DNA from: Brachionus koreanus
Taxonomy: Eukaryota > Rotifera > Eurotatoria > Ploima > Brachionidae
NCBI GenBank assembly: GCA_016987375.1
Contig: PJRA01000453.1
Span: 744,884 to 808,883, forward strand
Length of the DNA stretch: 64,000 nucleotides
Direction of reading: 5' to 3'
Shown here: in pieces, positions 9,978 through 22,200 of the stretch
Layout: every line of letters begins with the position of its first letter
How positions within the stretch are numbered: the first letter of the stretch is position 1
The notes under the pieces: generated by a model
What the model was told of the DNA's origin: nothing
Databases searched by the model: none
What the model saw: only the letters and a program-made list of their open reading frames with translations
Position numbers and translations under genes: made by a program

Positions 9978-12900
9978 CTAAATTTAATTATTTTTTAAAT
10001 TAGTAAAAAAAAATAAAAATTCAAAATAGGTCCTTTGGGCTGACCGAGCAGACTTAGTGTAAACAATTCTATTGCAAAAAAAAAAGAATGTGTTATTGCT
10101 AAAACTTATTGTTTTAAGCCGTAAAAATATAATTAAAACAATTCTGAGAATCGAAAGAGCCGAAAGAAAAATAAAATATAGAAAAAAAAAACAAAAATAT
10201 ATTGGCATCTTGAGACTAGACTTGAACAAAATTTGAGATAAACGACTGAGAATTGGTTCAAAGCGGAAATTACTGAACTTAGGTCAACAACAATTTAGCA
10301 AAAAAAAAAAAGAAAATTACTTTTTAATAACTTTTCAGTCAAATCTTACAAATTTATAGAGCTTGTTTTCTCTTCTTTTTTTTTCAACTAGTTCTCAAAT
10401 TAAAATTCTTAATTTTTTTCTTTCATTTTTATGAGACTAAATTTGATATACCTGTAATTCGAATTTTAAAAGCATCTCAAATGGATTAACACACTTGATA
10501 ATATTTGTTTATAATTTGAAAAAAAAAAAAATGAAAAAAAAAAAACAAAATTGAAATAGCTCGAATATACTTTTTTTATTTGCTATATGTGTGATAAATA
10601 GTGAACTAGTGCCGCGTGTGCCTAATCCCCCTACCCTACTAATTGTATAAAATTTTGCAAATTTTTTACTACATGCCAAATCCCATATAAGCAAAATTTT
10701 CATTTTTTCTAAAGTGTGCCTCAAAAATATCCAAATCCTTTAATAAGTTTAAAATTTAAGAACATAAAATGTCCACTTAGCGAATTTATTGTTTTTACAA
10801 TATTTCACTAAATATAAATTAAAGAGTCCTAATTTTATGACCTTTGTGTGTATAATTTTTTTTCTCATTTAAATAAGCAAAAACGTTTATCTAACCCTAA
10901 AATTTATCGGGCTAAATTTGAATAATTCTTACACCCGAGTGAACAACAATTCATCATCTATTACAACTACCTGTATCCACTAACCTTTTTATTTCTACAA
11001 ATTTAAATAATAAATATTTATTGTATAAATAAATTAAAATTAAGTAATCCGAGCATTAAATAATTGATTCTTGGCAAAAGATTAATAAAATTTAAATGTT
11101 AAAGTCTTAAGCTCTAAAGAACGCGTATTTTGCTTTGTTGTTTATTATTTCTCTTAGAGCGACTAATAAGCCCCTAAATTTAATTTTCATATATTACTTA
11201 ATTATTAGGCGAAAATTTGCTCTTTACTTACACTTAATAAAACTTGCTTATTTTTCATTTATTTTTTAAAGCCGAATTTATATCTGGAAACAATGGCAGA
11301 GTATCTGCCTACTTGCGTAATCACTCAACTCTAATTCTTGCTCGGAAATAGAGCACCGAGCTCTCTATTTTTTTTTTTTGTTAAATAAAACATGATCGCA
11401 CATATATTAATCTAAGTATTGAAATTTCCTGTGTATCCAAGTGCAGGTGTTGTGCTACCAGTGGTCTGAAATCTAAATTGATCAAGCATATATTTATTCA
11501 TTAGAAGCCTATAAAGAACTAATGCTCTTTTTTTTTTATTTTGCATTTAAGCTGAGAAATAATGAATGGTCCGGATTAGAAAATTCGATAAACAAAGATA
11601 TTTGTAAATAGCTTGAGAGCCGAATTTTGCCTTTATCTGCTAGAGCAAATTTTGTGGAATTTTTTTCGAAAACTAATTTAAAACAAATTCTATTCTAGAG
11701 AAAAAAAAAAATTTTTCAGGTCAGATAATTACAAACAAATATTGGTTGATTCTATTTGGTGCACATATTCCTGTAAATGATCTCATTAATCCTTGCATAT
11801 TTAGTTTGTATGCCTGTCATCAATTTTCTCTTGTTGACAAGCAAACGCTCAAATATTTGAAAAATTTATCATCTCTTAAATGATTAGCATTAAAAAAGTT
11901 AAAATTCACAACAGCTTGAGGAAACAATAGTCTTTTTTTGTGGGATATTTATTTAAAAATACTAATTTTGGACTCATTCAAGTATGAATTGAGCAAAAAA
12001 TTTTCTTCTTGTATCTCTCTCTATTCTTTCTGTCGGTGCTTGAAGGTATAAGCGTTTAACCCAGAAAACAAAAAAACGATAAAAACACATTTAAATTGTT
12101 TTAATTGAGATTTTTCAAGAGATTTTGATCGAAATTGCTCTAAATTGGATCTGTAAGAAAAGCTCAGTTAAATTTGTTTCAACACTTAACAGGGTCAAAT
12201 TAACTGTAAAATACTATTTACTATTCAATTGTTCACTCTTAAGAATATAATTATCAAAATTGCTACTATCAACTCTATTTTTAAATATTTGATATCCCCT
12301 AATTACAAGCAAACATCATCATTACAAATTTGTCAATATTAAATAAAATCGTTCTATCAAAATTATAAATTATTAACGAAAAAAAAATTACAATTAATAT
12401 TTAATTAATTTAAATAAAATATTCTCCTTTATTTTCTTTTTTTTGAATAATTAAAGCTCTTAACTTAATTTAGCAAAAAGTGTTTTTATGCTTTGATTTT
12501 GCCGATTTCGGCCAGAATAAAAACAGAGCTAAATGAGCGCAATTGAAATTTTGAGTGCTCTTTTTTATTTTTTATTGAATTGGTTGGTGGTCTTTTCCTC
12601 GGTGCTGAATAAAATGGAACTATTGACCCTTCAATGGACACGTGCCTGTCTCGTCTAATCTCGGATTAAAAGACTTGTTAAAAAAAGAGAATTACGTGTT
12701 TTCTAATTTAGGTTATTATTTGTAAAGACAACTAAGAGTTAAGTCTACTTTAATACAAAAAAAATATTTTTTAATCAAAATCCATTTAGAAAAAAAAAGA
12801 AAAGAAAAATTCTAATAATAAACTAAGCCAAATATTTGCCAAATTCATTTAATGGAAAAATGAAATAAAAGAAATTATTTTATTAATGTTTCTTTTTTGT

Positions 12901-13835
12901 GACTCGATTTTATCAATAGATAAATTGGCCAAAAATCACGTAAACTTTATAAAATCACATTTCCACACTGTTTACTCTGAACGTTAAATAATGTAAATTA
13001 ATTTATCCGTTTCTTTTCACTTTTTCAGGTTTAGTCAACCGAGTCATATTAAACAAAAATTAAAAAAAAAGTACTTAACCTCAAACAGCACAATTTGGCG
13101 GCATCAAGAAAAAAAAACATCAAAAATACTAATCTAAATCGATCTTAAATGGATAGATAAAAATCAAAATAAAACCAAAAAAAAAAGATAATTTTATTTT
13201 AATTCATTTAAACGCCTTGTAAATCAATTTTTTTTCTTTCATTGCAAATCTCAACCTAAACAATAAGGGTTAATCTAAACGCAAATTTTAGAACATTCGA
13301 ATTATTTTTTTTTGTAAATGAAATTTAAAAAAAAATTTTTGCTTTTCTTTTTATTGTTATTTGCTGGTGTTCTCTAAAAAAATAAAATTAGATGGAAAAT
13401 TTAAAAATTAAAAAATTAAATAAGCTGATTTATTTTCTAGATTGAGATTTTCTAAATAAAGAATTAGTGGTATCCTAGTCATTTGGACAATTATCCCAAA
13501 ATGAGATCTCTTACGTAATTAGCCAATTAATAGTAAATTCAAAACTAAGATTAAACTAAAAAAAAAATCAAAAAAAAATATTTGTACTTAATTAAATTAA
13601 TGGAATGTTTAAATATAATTTTCATAGAAGTTAGCTGCCTGGTCGATAAAATTATTTGCCCAGATCATTTAGCTATTCAGCCAGGCTGTAATAAATAAAC
13701 TTGAAATTTTGGCTTTGCTCTCTTCAATACTTGTTCGGATATTTAATCCGACTCACCAAATCACTTAGAATTCTTTTCATTCACTTAATACTGAATAAAT
13801 AGTTTTTTTTTTTTTAACAAAAAAAATAGACTCTA
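9978..13835. other. 3.9 kb gene desert upstream of the semaphorin
   Basis: The longest gene-free interval in the window, between the semaphorin start and the DUS4L stop. I found no exon with splice-consistent homology, no inverted-repeat element and no RNA gene. A few short open stretches on the minus strand (for example near 11405-11520 and 11545-11700) are no longer than chance allows at this base composition. Position suggests semaphorin promoter and enhancer sequence. Confidence 0.4.
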
Positions 13836-15271
13836 TTATTTTATTATGGTTTCTTTTAAAAATATGTTCTCATTTAGAAAGTCTAAAACAGAACTGGTGC
13901 TAATTAGCGAATTGAAAAATCTTCTCTCGCTTTTGGCGAGATTGTTCTGCAGCATTTGGGCAAGGACCTGGTGAAAGTACTGAAACGGAGTGCCGTATTC
14001 GATACATATGTTGACCCAGTCGCTGACGCACTCGACCGGGGTGCTCTGATGCCCGGCGAACATGGCCGGATTCTCAAGCAGCCCGCGTGCACACATCACA
14101 CCGCGCACATTTGCTTTACTCTTAACTCGCTCGCAGTCTTGCAGCGAAAACAAGTCTCCATTGGCAACTACTGGCATTTGCTTGACACTGTCCGCCACCA
14201 GCATCAATTGGTCCAAGTGTACCGGCTCGTGACGTTCGTGTTTTGTTCTTGCGTGAACTGTCAGATAGCTACAGCCGGCACTCTCTAACTGACGACACAA
14301 ATCAATTGTTTTGCTAATAAAAAAATCAATTAAATTTTTAATTTTAATCATTAAAAAAATAAAAAACTTGAAAAAAAATTTTTTTTTTTAAATTACTGTT
14401 GAGAGTCTAGCTGAGTTAAATTCAAAAAAAATTGTCATTAGAAATTTTTTCCCTATTGTACAATTAAGTTGAAAATCAGAAAATTTATTTTTTTTTTTTT
14501 ATCAAGAGGAAATAAATTTATTTCAAGTCAAGTCAAGAGCTAATTACTATTTAATTGAACACTTAAAACCTGAAACCAAGTCAACTGAAAAATATGCAAT
14601 ATTATCCATAACTAAAGAGCTCTTGAGCTCTATGAATTATTTTTAAATATTTGTTTTTAGATTATTTACTTTTTATTAAAAAATAAAATAAATAAAACCA
14701 GCATTTTTAACTAATATTTACCTTAAATTTTCGTGTAAGCGTATTTTAACTGCAACGGTAAAGTCCTTGTCATAATTGAGTCGTTTTCTTGTCTCTTTGA
14801 CCATCTCGCAGACGAGATCATTTTTGTCAATGAGACCGGCACCGACTCCTTCCTGAATGGCCCATTTTTGCGGGCATCCGCAATTGAGCTCGACGCCATC
14901 GGCACAATTTCGCACAAACTGTGCCGATGAAGCAAAGTCGTTTGTATTATTGGCTGCGAACTGGACTATCAAAGGCCGGTCGAATTCGTTTGTTGTAAAC
15001 TCATTGTCTCTGGCTTTTTGAGAGCGCACAAACGAATCGGACATAATCATCGGCGTATAGGCCAGATCGCAGTCGTATTTTCTGATCAGCTCTCGAAATT
15101 GCAGCCTTTTGAAATTTAAATTTCAAATTTAGTTTTTAAATCATTTTTTTTTTTTTTTTATTACTTTGTATAGCGAACCATTGGTGCGCACAGCTTGACC
15201 ATGTCACTTGATTCAAAAAGTTCAAGTGGTTTTTTATATTCAAATTTTTTGATTTCACAGTTCTCAGTCAT
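13836..15271 (-). CDS. DUS4L: tRNA-dihydrouridine synthase 4-like
   Basis: Three exons (15271-15165, 15105-14722, 14313-13836) give about 320 residues, matching the family. The product is a flavoenzyme that reduces uridine to dihydrouridine in the D-loop of tRNA with FMN and NAD(P)H. Seen: the FMN-binding start VKLCAPMVRY, YTPMIMSDSFV, RPLIVQFAAN, the catalytic-cysteine motif VELNCGCPQKWA, VKIRLHENL, the His/Arg active-site stretch YLTVHARTKHERHEPVH, PVVANGD and GVMCARGLLENPAMFAG. The second intron (408 nt) is longer than usual here. The ATG sits three bases after an AATTTAG acceptor-like site. SSBP1 ends 118 nt upstream on the same strand. Confidence 0.95.
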
Positions 15272-15389
15272 TTTCTAAATTATTCAAATTAATTTTTGTT
15301 TAATTTATTCTTAAATTGTGTCTTAAAACAATTTAATTCAAAAAAAAAAAAGAAAATAAATAAAATTTTTGAAAAGAGCACTTTTTTTA

Positions 15390-15872
15390 TTAGTTTTGAT
15401 TGAATTTATTCAAAAAAATGAGATCATCAGCCACAATATTTGTTACTAGTCTGGGCTCACCGCTTTTGTTTTTGACCAAGTCATAGTGTAGGCGTCCAGT
15501 GATGTGCAAGCGGTCACCTTGGCGCACTTTGTTCAAAGCATATTCTTGTAATCTGTGCGAAATCAAAGTAATCCGGTGCCAGTCAGTTCGATATTTTGGT
15601 TCTCCTTTTTCACCCATTCCTTGATATTCATTTGTGGCCATGGAAAAAAGAACAACCTTGTTTATTCTCTTGTTCGATTCATTATTTTCATCCTGGCCTG
15701 CAACTTTCGGGTTATGCCCGACACGGCCAATAATTTGAACCAAATTTAAAGTTCTTTCTTTAGAAATTTGCTCAAACTTTTCGTCAACTTTGTTTCTTTG
15801 GTCACATACAGTTGAATTGATCGAAAATGATCTGATAAGTGATTTGTTTAATAGTGCACGACTTAGACTCAT
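15390..15872 (-). CDS. SSBP1: Mitochondrial single-stranded DNA-binding protein
   Basis: Single-exon ORF of 160 residues. The first 20 or so residues are basic and Ser-rich (MSLSRALLNKSLIRSFS), a mitochondrial presequence. The OB-fold follows: LNLVQIIGRVGHNPKV, VVLFSMATNEY, YRTDWHRITLISHRLQEYA, QGDRLHITGRLHYDL and a final strand before the C-terminus. It coats single-stranded mtDNA during replication by POLG and Twinkle. Vertebrate genes have introns, so lack of introns here may be loss. It lies 118 nt upstream of DUS4L on the same strand. Confidence 0.95.
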   Translation of the reverse strand: MSLSRALLNKSLIRSFSINSTVCDQRNKVDEKFEQISKERTLNLVQIIGRVGHNPKVAGQDENNESNKRINKVVLFSMATNEYQGMGEKGEPKYRTDWHRITLISHRLQEYALNKVRQGDRLHITGRLHYDLVKNKSGEPRLVTNIVADDLIFLNKFNQN

Positions 15873-18236
15873 AATCTAAAGCTATTTAAAGACAGTGATG
15901 AGAAATTTCAAATAGTGCTTTTTGAATCAAAAGCCCATTTATAATGAATTGAAAAAACATCTCAAGGAAAATGTCCATTAATGATTTTAAAATACTCGTT
16001 AAATTAATTGTCTAGATTTTTTAATTGATTTTTAACGCTCAGCTTAAGTTTCTTGTAGAAATTTTTATAATATTTCTTCTTTTTTTTTTAAATTCAATCT
16101 TGAACAAATACACAGTTTATTTGGTACATAATTAAAATAAATAATTAATTTATTGCTAAATAATTTTTTTTTCAGGTTTGAATAGACAAAATAATTTGAA
16201 TATTTGATTATTTAGTTATATTTTATTCATTAAGAAAACAATTTTGTCGGTCTTTCAAGCCGCAAAATGAATTTAGCTAGAATTTTTTTGTCAAAAATTA
16301 ACTTATTTTGGGCTATTTAGATTAATATTTATTTGCAAAAAAAAAATTCTTTTAATTTTAAAATTAAATGTTTTTTGTCATAAAAAAAACTTTAAATTAA
16401 ATTAATTTGAATTTCAAAGTATAAAATGAGAAATTTATTCAAGCTTGAGCTTTTGCGTAATAAATGATTATTTTTTTTAAATTGATTTGTTTTTTATTTA
16501 CTTGCTTTATTTAACTATTATGATGAAAAAATTCTCTGAAATTGTAAAAAAATATTCATGGAAAATTTTTGAATTATATATCAAAATGCAAAACAAATAT
16601 TCAAATAGCCAAAACGTAACTTAGTGATTTGAAATTAATTTTTTTTTAATTCTTTAGAAACTTATTTGATTACAAATTGTTTAGGAAAATTATCGATTAA
16701 TACAAAAAAATAAGCAATAAAAGGAATTTTATTCTATTTAATAGAGAAAATTTTGAAATGTAAATTAGTATAAAAAACATTCGAAACTTTTTCTATATAA
16801 TTTTCAATTTATTTAAACTATTAATGTTCTATGTATTTATTTGGAGAGAAAACAATTAGTCATTTGATATATAAATAATTTTTTAAGGACTATCTTTTTG
16901 AAAGTTATTTGGCATTGAAGAAGTCATATAAAAACTGAACTAAACTTTTATTTTTATATTATTTATTTTTTTCTAAATTCAAATTGACAATTAATAAAAA
17001 AGTTCTTGAGCCTTTTAGTCTAAAATATTTGCATTTGTTTCTATTATTCTTTTAAACAATGGTTAACAATTTATCAAAGAGTTAGTTAATTTATTTGATT
17101 ATTTTTTCTATGTCTCTTTTGGTGATTCACAATTTCCCAAAAATTTTAAAAATAGAATTACAGACTAATATTCGCAAAATGAGTATAATTTTAAATTTTT
17201 AAATTTTCAGATTTTCAGATTTTTTGTGCAAACTTACAGAATATTAAAAAAAAAAAAAAAACTCTCTCAAATTATTTGGTAAGCCAAAAAAAATAAAAAA
17301 GTTGATCAAAAACATAGACTTATTTTTAATTAATATAACATTGATAAAAATAATCCAAATAAAAATGCTGAAATTTAATTCAAATATTTAAATGTCTACG
17401 AAATCAAGTATTTAATCTTTTTAATTACTACACTAATATTAGAAATGTGAATTTTGGCAGCTAATACATAGGTTGCATAACCCGTTTTTTTTTCTCTAGA
17501 AAAAGCTCTGCTATTCTGCAAAATAGTAAATGAATTAATTTAATCTTTTAAAAATTAAAATATTGGGTGCAAAATCTTGAAGGAGAGAGGACCTTTGAAT
17601 ATTTTTTTTAAAGATAAATAAAATCTTTTCTGATCAAGAGATCAAATTTGAAATTTTCAACGTTTAAGCATTCAATTTTTGATAATATCAATTTGATTTA
17701 TGTAGATTTTGTTACAAATTGGAATTTTTCAATTTAAATATATTGTTTTTAATAAAAGGCCCAAAAAAATTAAGGTTTTGGTAATAAAAATGTGAGAAAA
17801 ATAACTTTTTTTCAAAATTTTAAAAATGGTTTTATTCTGAAAAAATCGTTTCTTACTTAATTTTACGTAAAATGACACAATTTTTGGTAAAATTTTTAAA
17901 TTAAAAAAAGACTTAAAAATCAATAAGTTATTTCTCCAAAAATTTTCAAAATGAATTAGTAATTAAAGCTAATTTAATAAAATCTAATAATAGAGAAAAA
18001 TCGTTTGGATTTTTTTACAAAGAGATCAATGAGATTGAAATTCACTACGTTCAAGCTTTCTATTTACAATAATATAAATTTTTAGTCAATTTTTATAGAT
18101 TTTATTAAAAAACTTAAAACATTTGATTTAAATTTTTCAATGTTTAATTTTTCTAATTAGTCAAAACTTTACTAAATTAACTTTTTATACAATTTAGATA
18201 AATAAATAAAATGTTAATCAGTCTATTAGACAAGGG
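15873..18236. other. 2.4 kb AT-rich intergenic region
   Basis: Very AT-rich sequence upstream of SSBP1 with no long open frame, no splice-consistent homology and no inverted repeats seen. The right-hand edge runs into a repeat copy at 18237. Confidence 0.4.
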
Positions 18237-18377
18237 TTTTGTGAAATTTAGTACAATATAACAGAACAAAAAGTTAAAAAGTCTTATTACTATACTTTTA
18301 AAAGTCAAAAGCAAGTTCTGTAAATACAAAATGGTGCAACATTCAAAGTTGCACTATTATCAACAACATGGTAAAAT
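18237..18377. mobile_element. MITE family TTTTGTGAAATTT, copy A (cut by assembly gap)
   Basis: Begins with TTTTGTGAAATTTAGTACAA, the same terminus as the complete copy at 48134-48316. It contains the family core palindrome GTGCAACATTCAAAGTTGCAC near 18333-18353. The right half is lost in the run of N from 18378 to 18985. Confidence 0.7.
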
Positions 18378-18985
18378 NNNNNNNNNNNNNNNNNNNNNNN
18401 NNNNNNNNNNNNNNNNNNNNNNNNNNNNNNNNNNNNNNNNNNNNNNNNNNNNNNNNNNNNNNNNNNNNNNNNNNNNNNNNNNNNNNNNNNNNNNNNNNNN
18501 NNNNNNNNNNNNNNNNNNNNNNNNNNNNNNNNNNNNNNNNNNNNNNNNNNNNNNNNNNNNNNNNNNNNNNNNNNNNNNNNNNNNNNNNNNNNNNNNNNNN
18601 NNNNNNNNNNNNNNNNNNNNNNNNNNNNNNNNNNNNNNNNNNNNNNNNNNNNNNNNNNNNNNNNNNNNNNNNNNNNNNNNNNNNNNNNNNNNNNNNNNNN
18701 NNNNNNNNNNNNNNNNNNNNNNNNNNNNNNNNNNNNNNNNNNNNNNNNNNNNNNNNNNNNNNNNNNNNNNNNNNNNNNNNNNNNNNNNNNNNNNNNNNNN
18801 NNNNNNNNNNNNNNNNNNNNNNNNNNNNNNNNNNNNNNNNNNNNNNNNNNNNNNNNNNNNNNNNNNNNNNNNNNNNNNNNNNNNNNNNNNNNNNNNNNNN
18901 NNNNNNNNNNNNNNNNNNNNNNNNNNNNNNNNNNNNNNNNNNNNNNNNNNNNNNNNNNNNNNNNNNNNNNNNNNNNNNNNNNNNN
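18378..18985. other. Assembly gap (608 N)
   Basis: Undetermined bases. Apparent reading frames across it are artefacts. The gap starts inside a dispersed repeat, the likely cause of the break. Confidence 1.
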
Positions 18986-19225
18986 CCGAAACAATAAAGA
19001 ATAAAAAAATTAAACAGAAAATTTAGATAATTTTCTTTAAAAAAAATTGATTCAATTTATTAAAATTCATTCGCGCACCATTTTTTTTTTGAAAGAAAGA
19101 AAGAAAATAAATTTACCTGTCCACTCGGACCGACTAAACAAAATGGAATATTATCTTAGCAATAAATAAATTCTCTATTTTAATTTAAATAATATGAGAA
19201 AAAATTATATAAAATAATTTTTTTT
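18986..19225. other. EFR3 3' flank
   Basis: Short AT-rich sequence after the gap and before the EFR3 stop codon; no gene seen. Confidence 0.4.
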
Positions 19226-22200
19226 TTAATTAATAAACAATTTGGGAAAGTCAATATCACCAAGAGTAACCGATTTACTTTGATTCAAATTCTCCTTATT
19301 CAAATGAGACTGAACACTGGCATTAGTGCTCAAACTGCTAACGCTAGCATTCGATTTGTTCGGATCGGCAAAGTCTTTGGACACAAAATCAAACACTTGC
19401 TGATACTTTTCATTGCACATCAAATTTTGGTTAGTTCTGAGCAAATTTTGCTTTAGCTCATCGAACGGCATTTGATAAAAATCCCTGATTATTTTCTGGT
19501 TTTTCTCATGCTGATCGTCAACGGACACGTTAATGCCAAAAGGGGGCATACCGGCAGGCGCGATGCTACTATTAGGTCCGTGAGTGCTCGAGCCGACGCC
19601 TAGGCCGCTATTGCTCAGATTGCTGGCGTTCACATTCGACCCGCTATTGAACAACATGCGTCGTATGGTGTCAAAACTAGTCAAGTCGACATAATTACTT
19701 CTCATTCCGTTCACAGACGTAATTGTTGTCTGATTATCGTCTATGTAAAATTTCATGTTCTCTTTTAGCTTGGGATCGAGTTCGAAGCCGTGGTCTATGC
19801 TTATTTGGCTAGCGCTGTCGTAGGAAGTGTCGTCGTCCATCGAGTCCATGTCGATAGAGCGGCGCGGCGTCTGGTTGCTCTGCGATATGCCGCTGAAGCC
19901 GCGCGAATGGCCCCGATTGAACGCCTCTTCGTCGGCCGTCTCACTCTCATTCGAATACGGATTGCGATAGCGCATCGCCGACTGCACGCACGGCAATGCT
20001 TGCACATAGGCAAGCGACAGCGTGTACTCGGCACTTGTAATCAGCAAATTTTTAGAAACATTATTTCTAACGAGTATTTGTTCGATGCGCTTTTTGTCGA
20101 ACATCCAAGGCGACAACTTGACACACCAGTCAATTTCGTTGTCGCTGTTGCGACTCAGCTTGTCCACATAGGCCCTGTAGTCTTTGGCCGACTCGGTCAT
20201 GTCTCGCCTGAGCTCGGACTCTATTTCGCTGAACGAGCTAACTTGGGACTGTATGCCCGAGTCGCTCGCCGAGTCCAGCAAAATGTACTCCGGATAGACA
20301 AACTTGTACAAGTCTTTGCGCCGCCTCATGTCGCATATTTCGCTTACATAGTCGTACAAATCGCCTATTTGGCTCCATTTGGCCACTAGTAGAAAATAGG
20401 CGCATATAAATTTGTGCACTGAGCACTGTAGACTAAAGTTAAACGGCGCCGAGTCGTGATTCAACAGCGCCAAGTCTTGTACATAGAAACCGAAGCGTAG
20501 AAAATCGACCAAAAATTCGCTATCGTTCAAAAAGCCTAGTACAATCAGACTCAATGTTACATAGACTGATTCGTAGTTTTCGCGACGATTGTTGGCTATG
20601 AACAAGTACTCGTTAAAATGGGCGAGTATTGTGCGACCGTGTTTGCGCATGAACATTGAATCGTCGCGACTCGACCGATATTTTGTCCTATTTCGATCGT
20701 CTAAGCTCAATTGACTTAGAAACGTTTGATTTCGACTAAGTGTTTGTTTGGTCTCGTGTTTGTTCAATGAAAGCGCACTATCGTTTAGACTGGTGGCCGA
20801 TTTGAAATTTTTTTTCAATACAGGCACACGATACGTGCCCGGCTTAAGCGCATGTATCCGCTCGAGCATCTGATACTTGTCTATGAGCAATTGTAGTATT
20901 TCGTTGGCTTTTTTGCGCGACGCATAATCGCTGACTAGAATTAGCTTGAGGCTGTCCTCGAGAAATTGTTGACTGCCGAACGCGCCGAACACTTGCACCG
21001 GCTTGTATCTCGTGCATATTTCGTACAAGCATTCGTAGTATTTGACTCGTTTGCGACTGTTCAACAATTCCAATTCGTTTTTGTCCGTTTGTGCGTTGCC
21101 ACTCAGCTCAAAATAGCTAAATTGCTGCGTGTTTATTTGACGAGCGAAAAATACTAGTATGTCATTTTTGGCATAGTCGGGCATATTCTCGGTAAATTGA
21201 CGCATTGCGCTTATTATCTCCTTTTGCAGTTTGTTCTCGTCGGACAAATTGTCGGCCTTTTGCGACGACAAATTGTACGATTTTTCCACACTTATGTTCA
21301 TGTGCTTGAGCAAATTGTTGAATATGTCTATTATTTGACCGGTGGTGCCCACAGACTGCATGGCGCTTATTTTAGTGCACAGGATTATGGTGCGTATTAT
21401 TTTGCATTTGAGTGGTGCACGCGAGTTTCGATGCGAGTCCAGGTGTTTGAGAAGCTCGCGTACAACAAACGCGTGCTGTTGTCTCACATTGTATATGACA
21501 ATTAGAAAAATACATCTAACAAATTTGGTCAAGTTCCATCCGTGCTGAGTGTTGTCGTCCAAAAAATCCAGTATTGGCACGACTATTTTGCTTATTGTCG
21601 TATAATCGGCCTTGTTGCATATGTTTCTTAACAAAGTTTTAGCCTCGTGTTCGGGATCGGGCTGTTCAGTGTTAGTTCTGTTCTCGTTTAGACTTATGAC
21701 CACGTTTTCCTCGTCGGCGCACTCCGAATCTCGTTTGAACTCGACTTTTAGCGCCGACTCGCTACCCATCTTGTCCACGCTTCGTCTCAGCCTAGTGCTC
21801 ATGTACAAATCGCCGTAAATGTACTCGGTAAGCTCTTGTTCGTCCTCGTTATAGTCGTAGTCGCTTTGATCGTGACGATCGTTGTTTTTCGCGTCGCGCG
21901 CTAAATAGCGTTCGTGTATTATGAACAAAATGCCAGCTACTATTTTGTCGACATTGTCCCAAATGTAGCCAGCGCGTAAATTGTCGTCAGGCACTAGTCT
22001 ATGAACCATAGTGGCCAAGCATTGCAGGCCACTAGTTCTTATTTCGGCACGTATGGCCTCTTCTTTGTTGTTATTAAAACACAATGAGCTAAATTGACAC
22101 ACAAATTGATCGAAATTTAAATTGTAATTTGACAAATTAGAAGATTCTTTTTCGCAAAATTTTTGGAAAAGACCAGCTGCTTTTTTTTGATAGCGAAGCG

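Noticed and set aside
11405..11700. Two short open stretches on the minus strand with acceptor-like AG at their starts
   Set aside because: About 40-52 codons each with no homology and no consistent partner exon; at this AT content such lengths are expected by chance across many frames.
13956..14288. 110-codon plus-strand frame
   Set aside because: Antisense of the third DUS4L exon; no homology of its own.
18305..19026. Open frames on both strands spanning 18305-19026
   Set aside because: They run through 608 undetermined bases and are artefacts of the gap.
19790..20389. 199-codon plus-strand frame and several other frames within 19226-22618
   Set aside because: They overlap the EFR3 coding sequence in other frames. 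The GC-richer codons of EFR3 have few stops in any frame.
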